Made by a program: the position numbers and the translations under genes. From the NCBI GenBank assembly GCA_001460835.1, contig CYKH01001929.1:5222-29637 (forward strand): a stretch of 24,416 nucleotides of DNA. Reading direction: 5' to 3'. Within the stretch, counting starts at the first letter, position 1. Every line of letters begins with the position of its first letter. The notes beneath the pieces are model-generated. The model saw only the letters and a list, made by a program, of their open reading frames with translations. It did not search any database and was not told the DNA's origin. The stretch comes from Bodo saltans. Lineage: Eukaryota > Euglenozoa > Kinetoplastea > Eubodonida > Bodonidae. Below, in pieces: positions 8,413-16,157 of the stretch.

Positions 8413-9561
8413 ATGGAGTCAATTGAGAAACCAATGACCGACGAGCGAACGTCGTTTGTTGCTCACAGCAACAATAAAAATTCAAACGACGTGAACTACG
8501 GGGATTCCGACTTCCAACGCAGTCAGAGCATGTTTGTGGAGATGCCTATTCTCGGTGAGCGTTTTATCAATGGGCCTGATGGTGTTGTGTATGGTAAAAT
8601 TGCTTCCACGACTGAGCCTGCAAGCTCTGTCGCAACGTGTTGGTACTGCCGGCGTGGCGACCCAATCGGCGAGCTGTTTAAGCCTTGTTCATGCGACTCG
8701 TTTATTCATCGGAGTTGCCTGCGACAGTGGCGCGCGGGGTGGATCAACCCGCGGAACTACTTCTCGTGCCCCAACTGCATGTACTCGTACAACTTAGAGC
8801 AGGTGCGGCCTCCCACGACGGAGAGCAAGGAGCGCATGCTATCGAACTATCGCATGTCTGTAATCAAGGTCTGGGTGATGGTGTTGCTTGCCTTTGCTGG
8901 GATTGTGGCGGCGCTCGCTGGAATTTCATACGGCAGTGACACGGCGGACAAGAACATTCCCGTAGCGGTGCGCTGTCTGTTGACGAGCGTCGTTGCGGGG
9001 TTCCCGAACTCGAACTCGACGACCCGATGGCGCGAAGACTTCAAGCAGCCCGATGTTGCGGTGTGGCCCTACTACACTGTGTTTGGCTTATTCCTCACCA
9101 GCGTCCTAGTCCTCATCTCGTTTGCGTGCTTCGGTTCGACGTTCCAGGAGTCTGACCGGCGACGAACAGGTCACTGCAGTTGCGTGGATGACTGCTGCAA
9201 TGGAGCAACAAACGGCTTGTACGTTTGGACAGTGCCGGATAGAGCCTGTTGCGATTGTACGGTAGGTTCAGGTGGTTGCAACGGGTGCGGTCGAAATTCG
9301 TGCAGTGGTGGTGGAGGGTGCGGTGGGTGCGGGGATTGCAACGTTGGCGATGCAGGTCCTATAATTGCAGTGATTGTCCTTATCATTGTTGTCGTGGTGA
9401 TCTTTTCAGCGATGGTTGTGGTCGCGCTCTTTGCGATTCAGAAATGTTCACTTCTGTACGACCGCCTTACAGCGATGCTTGCATCTCAACAGAGTGAGCT
9501 GGAGGGCGAGACGGTAGTGCTGGGCATTGGAGAAAGTTGGAGACCCAACGATGCTGTCTGA
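8413..9561 (+). CDS. RING-CH (MARCH-type) membrane E3 ubiquitin ligase, copy 2
   Basis: This intact frame (382 aa) has a variable N-terminus of about 40 residues, then a family-specific MFVEMPILGERFINGPDG segment. The RING-CH finger has Cys76 and Cys79 (CWYC), Cys92 and Cys94 (CSC), His99 and Cys102 (HRSCLRQW), and Cys119 and Cys122 (CPNC). The C4HC3 order marks RINGv rather than classic RING, but only four residues separate Cys94 from His99, fewer than in the animal MARCH proteins I know. Helices lie at about 150-172, 216-240 and 317-342, with a Cys/Gly-rich loop between the second and third. The ending ELEGETVVLGIGESWRPNDAV is shared by all three copies. Inferred role: ubiquitination of membrane proteins at an internal or surface membrane. 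Partner and target are unknown. Confidence 0.85.
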   Translation: MESIEKPMTDERTSFVAHSNNKNSNDVNYGDSDFQRSQSMFVEMPILGERFINGPDGVVYGKIASTTEPASSVATCWYCRRGDPIGELFKPCSCDSFIHRSCLRQWRAGWINPRNYFSCPNCMYSYNLEQVRPPTTESKERMLSNYRMSVIKVWVMVLLAFAGIVAALAGISYGSDTADKNIPVAVRCLLTSVVAGFPNSNSTTRWREDFKQPDVAVWPYYTVFGLFLTSVLVLISFACFGSTFQESDRRRTGHCSCVDDCCNGATNGLYVWTVPDRACCDCTVGSGGCNGCGRNSCSGGGGCGGCGDCNVGDAGPIIAVIVLIIVVVVIFSAMVVVALFAIQKCSLLYDRLTAMLASQQSELEGETVVLGIGESWRPNDAV

Positions 9562-9713
9562 GCGCATTTGTTCTACGGAGCAGGTTTCCGCCTCGGTTTG
9601 CAGCTGAGTTTTGTGGTCACCCATTTTTTTTCGTTCACGTTCACTCCCCGAAACCCCCCAGCAGCAACCCCTTGCAAATCAAGAAAACGCGATGTCAACT
9701 TGCGTGTTACAAA

Positions 9714-9734
9714 TTTTTTTTGTTGTGTGTGTAG
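9714..9734 (+). promoter_or_regulatory. Probable spliced-leader acceptor for RING-CH copy 3
   Basis: A run of T followed by GTTGTGTGTGTAG ends at 9734. It lies after an in-frame ATG at 9692 and before the one at 9839, which favours 9839 as the start. An additional C/T-rich stretch near 9801-9830 could serve instead and gives the same start. Confidence 0.45.
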
Positions 9735-9838
9735 CTGAAATTTTGTCCCCAGCCTGCTTGATACAGCAGAAAGAAACGAAAAAGACACAAAAAGTTGTCT
9801 CACTCCCCTTGCTGCTGGTGTGTTTGAAGTTGTTGACT

Positions 9839-11077
9839 ATGACGACCGCCCCTCAAAGCAACGACATGTCAGTTTGCCCGACGAACGCGACGGCACATCA
9901 ACATCACCACAACGAGTACAACATCTCCTCTGAAGGAAGAGTTTCCTCCGTAACTCCAGTAGAATTGCAAGTTGGGCAAAGCATGTTTGTGGAGAACCCC
10001 ATTACCTGTGAAAGGTTTGTCAATGGTCCCGATGGAATTGTGTATGGGAAAATATCGTCCACCCTACCTATCCCAGACGCGTCAACGGCAAAGTGTTGGT
10101 ACTGCGGGACATGTGATCCTGTCAGTGAGCTGTACAAGCCTTGTCCATGCGACTCGTTGATTCATCGGAGTTGCCTTCGACAGTGGCGGACAGGGTGGAT
10201 CAACCCGCGAAACTACTTTTCGTGCCCCAACTGCATGTACTCGTACAACTTAGAGCAGGTGCGGCCTCCCACGACGGAGAGCAAGGAGCGCATGACATCG
10301 AACTATCGCAAAGCGGTTGTGCTTGTGTGGGTTGTGGTGGTGGTAGGGTTTACCGCGTTGGTCGCGGCCCTTGCTGGCATCTCCTACGGATGCGACACTG
10401 CGGACAAGAACATTCCCGTAGCGGTGCGCTGCCTCATGACAAGCGTTGTTGGTGGCTTCCCCAACTCCAACAGTACCGCCGCGTGGCGCGAAGATTTCAA
10501 ACACCCTGATGTTGCGGTGTGGCCCTATTACACCGTGTTTGGATTATTCCTCGCAAGCGTTTGCATTTGCGTTTCGTTTTCTATCATTGGGTGCACATTC
10601 GAAGAGAATGAGCGCCGGCGTGCGGGGCATTGCAAATGTTTGAACGACTGCTGCAACAACAACGGTACGGCGGGGAACAGCAACTGCATGTGCTGTTGTG
10701 TGAGCATGCCCAGTGGTGGTGGCCCATCGTCGACTGACCCTGCTGCTCATAACAACAACGACGGTTGGTGCTCCTGTTGTAACTGCATTATCGACGGCGA
10801 CGGTTGCAGTGGTGGCTCATGTCAATGTGGCGGTGTTGGCGGTGGAAACTGTGATATGGGAGGCGACGCTGGCCCACTCATCGCTGTGATTGTCCTAATT
10901 ATTATCGTCGTGGTGATCTTTTCAGCGATCGTGGTGGCGGTGATGTTTGCGATGCAGAAGAGTTCACTTCTCTACGATCGGTTAACAGCAATGATTGCGT
11001 CTCAGCAGAGTGAGTTAGAGGGAGAGACTGTGGTGTTGGGAATTGGCGAAACGTGGAGAGCCAATGATGCAGTTTGA
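9839..11077 (+). CDS. RING-CH (MARCH-type) membrane E3 ubiquitin ligase, copy 3
   Basis: This intact frame (412 aa from ATG 9839) is the third member of the array. It has the MFVENPITCERFVNGPDG segment, a RING-CH finger beginning at Cys86 and Cys89 (CWYC) with PCPCDSLIHRSC and CPNC, two helices after the finger, and a last helix (IAVIVLIIIVVVIFSAIVV). It has the longest Cys-rich loop of the three (CMCCC, CSCCNC, CQCGG), interspersed with Asn and Gly. The C-terminus GETWRANDAV differs from copies 1 and 2 by two residues. Long stretches around the finger are nearly identical at the DNA level to the other copies, while the N-terminus and loop are not. An upstream extension to about 9611 is open but contains splice-signal-like DNA, so I did not use it. 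Confidence 0.85.
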   Translation: MTTAPQSNDMSVCPTNATAHQHHHNEYNISSEGRVSSVTPVELQVGQSMFVENPITCERFVNGPDGIVYGKISSTLPIPDASTAKCWYCGTCDPVSELYKPCPCDSLIHRSCLRQWRTGWINPRNYFSCPNCMYSYNLEQVRPPTTESKERMTSNYRKAVVLVWVVVVVGFTALVAALAGISYGCDTADKNIPVAVRCLMTSVVGGFPNSNSTAAWREDFKHPDVAVWPYYTVFGLFLASVCICVSFSIIGCTFEENERRRAGHCKCLNDCCNNNGTAGNSNCMCCCVSMPSGGGPSSTDPAAHNNNDGWCSCCNCIIDGDGCSGGSCQCGGVGGGNCDMGGDAGPLIAVIVLIIIVVVIFSAIVVAVMFAMQKSSLLYDRLTAMIASQQSELEGETVVLGIGETWRANDAV

Positions 11078-11432
11078 ACGCAAACATCATCTCTGCGACG
11101 ATGCCAAACAGTTGTTGATTTTGGTGAAAAGGAGGACATATCGTTTTTTGCTTGGAAGAGGAGTGGGGAAAAACTGGTGCGGACTATTAGTAATGGTGTT
11201 CACTCGTGAACCAATGGATTTTGTTTTTGTTTTGGGAGTCTCCTGTGTTTTTTCCCCCCGCTGTTGCTTGCACGTTGATTTCATTAATTCACGGCATTGA
11301 GTTCTGACGTAAAAAGCACACAATTAAACAAGAATAGTTCTCAATTTTCTATCGTGCGAGCACCATTTTCATCCATCGTCGTGATTCTCAAAAAAAAAAA
11401 AGCAAAAGCAAATACTATCGACACATACAGAG
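11078..11432. other. Intergenic region between RING-CH and YbjQ arrays
   Basis: This 355-base spacer contains T-rich stretches and an A run just before the next start. The small frames in it show no family resemblance. I see no gene. It marks the boundary between two separate tandem arrays. Confidence 0.6.
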
Positions 11433-11756
11433 ATGGGCAACGTACCACCGTCTGGCTTTACTCTTCCCACGCAGATCGGCAAAGTGACCGTCAGCACACG
11501 ATCGGAGCCCATCGGCTCGTTCACTGTCCAACGCGAGGTAGGACTCGTGTTTGGCAACTCCCGTGCATACAATAACAGAGAGCGCGGCATTGGCCCTCAT
11601 GTCCACCTCAGCGAAGCACTCCAGATGATGGTGGCGGAGGCGGAGAAGCTCGGCGCAAACGCGGTTCTCTCTGTCCACGTGGAGTTTAAGGACTATGGCC
11701 AGAATTTCGCCATTTGCCAAGTCTATGGCACTGCTACTTTTGTTGGGCCCCGATAA
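11433..11756 (+). CDS. YbjQ/DUF74-family protein, copy 1
   Basis: This 107-residue protein matches the YbjQ family (PF01906, named after a putative heavy-metal-binding protein of bacteria). An N-terminal strand region (GKVTVSTRSEPIGSF) is followed by a helix with LSEALQMMVAEAEKLGANAV, the family hallmark of a helix running into a GANAV turn, and a final strand ending QVYGTATFVGPR. Length fits single-domain members of about 100 residues. Bacterial relatives form ring-like oligomers whose function is not established, so I claim none here. The N-terminus MGNVPPS has Gly at position 2, but Ser falls at 7 rather than the preferred 6, so N-myristoylation is only possible. It is the first of three tandem copies. 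Confidence 0.8.
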   Translation: MGNVPPSGFTLPTQIGKVTVSTRSEPIGSFTVQREVGLVFGNSRAYNNRERGIGPHVHLSEALQMMVAEAEKLGANAVLSVHVEFKDYGQNFAICQVYGTATFVGPR

Positions 11757-12066
11757 AAGTTGAATGCGGGGGGTGGAAACGCTTTCCTTACCTTTTCATC
11801 GTTCTTCATGTGTGACACATCTGTTGATCATCACACTTTTCTTTTTTTGTTACCTTCTCGTGACATGCCAGAAAACAAGTGCTCTATGCGCTTTTGTTGA
11901 TTCTCGCATGATTTGCCCGTGCTTCGTGTGCGTTCATTAATAAAATGGTTGCGGTTGTGGCACTTTTCTCTGCACTGCATTTTTTTCCCCCTTTTTGTGG
12001 TGCTAACTTCTTCCCTCAATCGTTGAAGTTGCAATACAGAGATAAAGTAAGACAAGCAAGCACAAT
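11757..12066. other. Intergenic region between YbjQ copies 1 and 2
   Basis: This 310-base spacer carries a T-rich tract near 11836-11850 and a strong T/C tract at 11980-11996 that leads to an acceptor AG at 12028. It is not alignable by eye with the spacer between copies 2 and 3, so only the coding units look conserved in this array. I see no gene. Confidence 0.6.
11980..12028 (+). promoter_or_regulatory. Probable spliced-leader acceptor for YbjQ copy 2
   Basis: TTTTTTTCCCCCTTTTTGTGG and a second CTTCTTCCCTC tract precede the AG at 12027-12028, 39 bases before the ATG at 12067. This is a textbook kinetoplastid layout and supports the start. Confidence 0.55.
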
Positions 12067-12390
12067 ATGGGAAATGTACCTCCGTCAGGATTCACCCTTC
12101 CAACACAAGTCGGTCGCGTCACTGTCAGCACACGATCGGAGCCCATCGGCGCATTTGCTGTGCAACGCGAAGTAGGACTCGTGTTTGGCAGCTCTCGTGC
12201 GTACAACAGCCAAGAACGAGGTACAGGCCCACAGGTCCACATTAACGAAGCCCTCCAGATGATGGTGGCGGAGGCGGAGAAGCTTGGGGCCAACGCAATA
12301 CTCTCCGTCCACGTGGAGTTTAAGGATTACGGCCAACAATGGGCCATTTGCCAAGTCTACGGCACTGCGACACTTGTCGGACCCCGATAG
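12067..12390 (+). CDS. YbjQ/DUF74-family protein, copy 2
   Basis: An intact 107-residue paralogue of the preceding gene, of identical length and without gaps. It shares MGNVPPSGFTLPTQ, STRSEPIG, VQREVGLVFG, EALQMMVAEAEKLGANA and the end ICQVYGTATLVGPR. The middle segment between the strand region and the main helix is the most variable (NSQERGTGPQVHINEA here). The conserved helix and GANA turn are kept, so the fold should be intact. Function is unknown; the same limits apply as for copy 1. Confidence 0.8.
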   Translation: MGNVPPSGFTLPTQVGRVTVSTRSEPIGAFAVQREVGLVFGSSRAYNSQERGTGPQVHINEALQMMVAEAEKLGANAILSVHVEFKDYGQQWAICQVYGTATLVGPR

Positions 12391-12612
12391 AGGGTAGCTA
12401 AACATTTTTGTTTGTTTGTTTGTGCGTTAAAAATCTGTTGATTTCGCGCCAGATCCCCCCGCATCGCTGACTAGTCGTACATCGATTCCAACGGTACTCA
12501 TCGCCTGGAGGCGTTCGTTTTTTCCCCCTTCTTATCACAACAACTTTTGCTTTGTCTATTTTCTATTTTTGATAATCTACAGATTTTTCCCCCACAAGCC
12601 GAAAGTATTACT

Positions 12613-12934
12613 ATGGGTAACGTTCCACCCTCAGGCTTCACATTGCCAACACAGCTGGGCCGTGTTACTGTCAGCACACGATCGGAGCCCATCGGATCAT
12701 TTGCGGTGCAACGTGAGGTAGGACTTGTGTTTGGCAACTCCCGTGCGTACAACAATCAAGAGAAGAGCCACGGACAACAAGCGCATCTTACCGAGGCAAT
12801 ACAGATGATGGTTGCGGAGGCGGAGTCTTGGGGCCAACGCGGTCCTCTCCGTTCACGTGGAATTCAAAGACTACGGCCAAAGCTGGGCTATTTGCCAAGT
12901 CTACGGCACTGCCACTTGCGTTGGCCCGCGCTAA
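12613..12934 (+). pseudogene. YbjQ/DUF74-family protein, copy 3 (frameshifted)
   Basis: Starting at ATG 12613 this copy reads like the other two through MMVAEAE, then has two bases fewer than copies 1 and 2 at about 12826, where they encode EKLG. After that point the original frame loses all similarity and runs on to 13002. The family sequence (GANAVLSVHVEFKDYG and the end TCVGPR, TAA at 12932-12934) continues in the next frame. Everything outside that site is well conserved, including codons after the shift. So this is either a very recent pseudogene or a base-calling or assembly error. As written it would make a protein without the C-terminal half of the domain. Confidence 0.75.
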
Positions 12935-13170
12935 AAAAAAGGAGACCCCTTTGTATCATCGGTGCTTCGCCCGCTTTTCTGCGAATTATCTTGCTGCGTT
13001 GAAGCCCCACAAACGAAAAAATAAAGAAATATCTCTCCCAAGAAATTGGAGGAGGAACAAATGCGATCGTGGCCTTGCTTTCATTGCCCGTGTTTTTTTT
13101 TGTAAATCACCAGAGCGTTATTTTATCCAAAAAATCTTCAATCTGAACCCCAAAAAGAATAACTGAACAA

Positions 13171-13203
13171 TGTTTTTTTGTGCTTTCCCTTTCCCTGTCT
13201 CAG
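13171..13203 (+). promoter_or_regulatory. Strong spliced-leader acceptor for the gene starting at 13219
   Basis: A pyrimidine tract ending CTTTCCCTTTCCCTGTCTCAG stops at 13203, 16 bases before ATG 13219. It is the cleanest acceptor in the window and rules out starts upstream of it. Confidence 0.65.
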
Positions 13204-13218
13204 ATCACAAAAACGTAC

Positions 13219-14064
13219 ATGAATCGTTTGTGTGGTCGCTTCGTCAGGAACATGACGCTCCTTTCGTCAACCGAGCGGGATGGGCGCTCCATTCTGTCGT
13301 CAACACAACTACTCATCTCGGTACGTAGTACATCGTCTTCGTCGAAGACTTCCACTGCTGGCGTTGGCGGCCCTTCCGAGGAAGGAGATCAACAGGAGCA
13401 ACGGCATATTCCGCTCTACAACTTTAAAACGTACACCGGCTCGGAACGCAAGAAGATGACAACGCGTTGGGAGAACGCTTTTTACGGGAAACTGAGCTAC
13501 GAACCAGGAATGCGAGAGCGTTATGCTAACGCTGTTGACGACGAGGAACGCATGGACAAAGAAATTCAAGAGGAGACACTGCGTCGAGGCGTGGAGCACC
13601 AGGAGTCTCTTTCTCGAAACAAGCCGAAACGTCATACGGGCGAGGATGCAGCGACCGATCATAATATTGGTGGTTCAGCAACAACGTCGTCGAACTCAGC
13701 AACAACAAGGACACCAGATGGGGAGGAGGCAACAGTCCCAGGAGCATCTGGGCGCCATGTCACTGCAACCATTCCACTGGATGCCGAGGACCTCAGCGAA
13801 GATGACCTGCGCGACGGACATTTTTCTGAAGAAGAAATCAAGAAATACATCATTCGTACCCTTACCGTAGCAGAGAGACGGATACTGTACGCGCAAGACT
13901 ATGGAAGTAGCCGCATGATGGGTTACTTTACCAGCGGTGCGATGAAGTTGACGGAGGCGGAGGGGCACCTCAGAGCTTTTGGTATGATGAACGAAGCCCT
14001 CGAAGTTAAGATTCGAGATTTGAGAGAAGAGTTGCGCGAGAGAATGTCGCAAGTTGACTTGTGA
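13219..14064 (+). CDS. Unrecognised protein, possibly mitochondrial
   Basis: The product is 281 aa and I do not recognise it. The N-terminus MNRLCGRFVRNMTLL is basic and amphipathic with few acidic residues, as in a mitochondrial presequence. Two conserved-looking parts flank a Thr/Ser/Gly-rich low-complexity linker: a basic/acidic segment with YNFKTYTGSERKKM and RWENAFYGKLSYEPGMRERY, and a C-terminal part with FSEEEIKKYIIRTLTVAER and a likely coiled coil ending EVKIRDLREELRERMSQ. Small basic proteins of this style are common among kinetoplastid mitochondrial ribosome or RNA-processing factors, but that is a guess from composition. It sits just upstream of TERT on the same strand. The acceptor at 13203 fixes the start. 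Confidence 0.7.
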   Translation: MNRLCGRFVRNMTLLSSTERDGRSILSSTQLLISVRSTSSSSKTSTAGVGGPSEEGDQQEQRHIPLYNFKTYTGSERKKMTTRWENAFYGKLSYEPGMRERYANAVDDEERMDKEIQEETLRRGVEHQESLSRNKPKRHTGEDAATDHNIGGSATTSSNSATTRTPDGEEATVPGASGRHVTATIPLDAEDLSEDDLRDGHFSEEEIKKYIIRTLTVAERRILYAQDYGSSRMMGYFTSGAMKLTEAEGHLRAFGMMNEALEVKIRDLREELRERMSQVDL

Positions 14065-14263
14065 GCAATTTTGACCGATATTTAGGAGCTTTTAGAAACA
14101 AGAGAAATCCACCGGATTTACACCTTCTATCATGTTTCTGAGTTGTTTTGTTGTTCAACACACACACAAAAACAAAAAAGCCTTGACTGAGCGACATGAA
14201 GTTGTGTGAACAACCAAAAACGATACGGTTAACGATTGCAGTGGTTGCAAGCGAAACACGTTG

Positions 14264-15763
14264 ATGCCCTGTACGTTGCCACTAATTGATGGCTACCATG
14301 AGCCAACACCACTTCGTGAGTTTTTGCGGCGTTATTTTGCGCTGCACGTCGTGGCTCTGAGGCTATCCACTGATATTGCTCAACCGAACATCATCAACAG
14401 CAACAACAACAACATCGCAACAATGCAATTATCGCAGCGAGCATCATTGTCCCTCCCTCCAACAGCCTTTTCGACGTTTGTGTACGTTGCCATCGGAGCA
14501 CCCCCACCACCCACCATCAACCCCAGCACCGCTTTGTCGCGTCCGGTTGTGCAAGTCGCTTCGATGGCAGCAGGCCATCATGTGCTGTCCAAGCGTTGCC
14601 TGGCGCATCCTTCATGGGAAATTCTGTTTCATGCGTTGGGTGCACAGGGCGCTGGGTTCGTGCTAGCGCATTGTGCGCTGGTGGTTCAGTTCGCACCGGG
14701 TGAGGGAGGGCTTCAAATTCTCGGCCGATCGTTGTGCCTTGTAGCATGCAGCAGCACCAGTGATTCTCCTGCAGGGCAGCGGAGTGGGCGCGACAAGCGG
14801 ACACGTTCGTCTATGATGTTCCCTTCGTGGGATTCGCCGACTATAGGCAAGAGGCGAAGGCTTGAGATGACAAGCGCACGCGTCGAGCAGAACAACAGTG
14901 GAGGTCGACGACGTTCTCTAGCTGCTGTCCTTGGATCGCAAAACGTATCGCGATTGCCACTCCTTTTCATGCATCAACGGTTTTGGACAAATAGGACGAT
15001 CGATCTTGCCAGCAACGTACAACCCCGGCGAAGTCAACTCGGTGGAGTTGAACTTTCTTGTGCGCTTCAATTCATGAAGACTGTGATCGATGCCGCGCAG
15101 GAGTTGCGAGCCGCAAGACGAGCACGCGAAGGTAGTTCCCCAGAACAACATACTCACATCTCGTTGATGAACGATCTCATTGACCACACAAGGAGTCAGT
15201 TACTCGGTCATAACTGTGCAATACTGAAGCAACTCTTTCCAGTCACTCTGGGCGCAGGGAGCACCACAATCGCACCTCACAGACAACAACCTCCCTCACA
15301 CCCAACAAAACTCATGATTCTACTTGCCGAAGTCGCATCGCAGCTGTTAGCGCAGACAGCTCTCGCCAACACAACAGGAGCTTCCATTCTCGCCGGCGGT
15401 GCGCACACAAGGACAATGCCGACGCAAGGAGAACCGAAGAGGACTGCGCCGATTCATTTACGTGCGAGTGCATCGGTGGCGGTGGTCACAAAATATCTTC
15501 GCCGAGTTCTGGGCGCGTTCCGATGGTCGGGCAGTGGAGCAGGAGGCGATACGCTCGCCAACAATGGAAAGGATGGGAGCAACAACGATGCTGCTGCCTC
15601 GCCACCACCAACTTCGCGTGTAGGCTCATTCTGGGATCAATCCATCATTGTGCCGCATCGTCGCAGCTGTAGTGGTTCACGGAGCCTTGCAGCAAAGGTA
15701 GCTCCAAGCACCACCACTGCTGCCGTTGTACAGTTGGGCACACCGAGTCACACCCAGCGCTAA
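14264..15763 (+). CDS. TERT: Telomerase reverse transcriptase, N-terminal part (interrupted gene)
   Basis: This frame (499 aa) lies directly before the frame with the telomerase catalytic motifs and shares a segment of about 130 residues with it through a tandem duplication, so I read it as the N-terminal region of the same gene. It begins MPCTLPLIDGYHEPTPLREF and contains hydrophobic/basic stretches plausible for the telomerase essential N-terminal and early RNA-binding regions, but there is no motif I could name with certainty. It ends at a TAA at 15761-15763, exactly at the junction between the two repeat copies, where an A run follows. Leaving one repeat copy out, the whole protein would be about 1,400 residues, long but plausible for kinetoplastid TERTs. 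The assignment rests on position and repeat sharing. Confidence 0.6.
   Translation: MPCTLPLIDGYHEPTPLREFLRRYFALHVVALRLSTDIAQPNIINSNNNNIATMQLSQRASLSLPPTAFSTFVYVAIGAPPPPTINPSTALSRPVVQVASMAAGHHVLSKRCLAHPSWEILFHALGAQGAGFVLAHCALVVQFAPGEGGLQILGRSLCLVACSSTSDSPAGQRSGRDKRTRSSMMFPSWDSPTIGKRRRLEMTSARVEQNNSGGRRRSLAAVLGSQNVSRLPLLFMHQRFWTNRTIDLASNVQPRRSQLGGVELSCALQFMKTVIDAAQELRAARRAREGSSPEQHTHISLMNDLIDHTRSQLLGHNCAILKQLFPVTLGAGSTTIAPHRQQPPSHPTKLMILLAEVASQLLAQTALANTTGASILAGGAHTRTMPTQGEPKRTAPIHLRASASVAVVTKYLRRVLGAFRWSGSGAGGDTLANNGKDGSNNDAAASPPPTSRVGSFWDQSIIVPHRRSCSGSRSLAAKVAPSTTTAAVVQLGTPSHTQR
15371..15760 (+). repeat. Internal tandem duplication, copy 1 (TERT gene)
   Basis: Copy 1 starts at ACAACAGGAGCTTCC (15371) and ends at the CGC before the TAA (390 bases). 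It aligns with 15771-16157. Differences by eye are roughly 25 to 30 substitutions, and the indels are in threes where I could check them (for example SGSGAGGD against SGSGGGD). The reading frame is that of the N-terminal TERT part. Confidence 0.9.
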
Positions 15764-15770
15764 AAAAAAA

Positions 15771-16157
15771 ACAACAGGAGCTTCCATTCTCGCCGGCGGT
15801 GCGCACACAAGAACAATGCCGACGCAAGGAGAACCGAAGAGGACTGCGCCGATTCACTTACGTGCGAGTGCATCGGTGGCGGTGGTGACAAAATACCTTC
15901 GTCGAGTTCTGGGCGCGTTCCGATGGTCGGGCAGTGGAGGAGGGGATACGTTCGCCAACAGTGGAAGGGATGGGAGCAACAACGATGCTGCTGCCATACC
16001 TCCACCAACTTGGCCTGGAAGTTCATTCTGGGATCAATCCATCATGATGCCGCATCGTCGCTGTAGTGGTCCACCACGGCGCCTTGCAGCCAAGGTAGCT
16101 CCAAGCACCACCACTGCTGCCGTTGTACACTTGGACACACCGAGTCACACCCACCGC
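15771..16157 (+). repeat. Internal tandem duplication, copy 2 (TERT gene)
   Basis: The second copy is 387 bases, offset 400 bases from the first. Since 400 is one more than a multiple of three, this copy reads in a different frame, and that frame continues into the catalytic domain. A run of ten A (15762-15771) fills the junction and is absent from the start of copy 1. The net length difference of 3 shows that both copies were kept in frame. Confidence 0.9.

Noticed and set aside
9611-9838. N-terminal extension of RING-CH copy 3
   Set aside because: The frame is open, but it covers T-rich acceptor-like DNA and has no counterpart in copies 1 and 2.
11433-11450. Firm N-myristoylation signal on the YbjQ proteins
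   Set aside because: Gly is at position 2, but the preferred Ser or Thr at position 6 is Pro here (Ser is at 7), so I mention it only as a possibility.
15761-15771. Poly(A) remnant of a retroposed TERT copy at the repeat junction
   Set aside because: The A run is only about ten bases, sits inside the duplication and follows coding sequence, not a 3' UTR. No target-site duplication is visible. Slippage or an assembly join is simpler.
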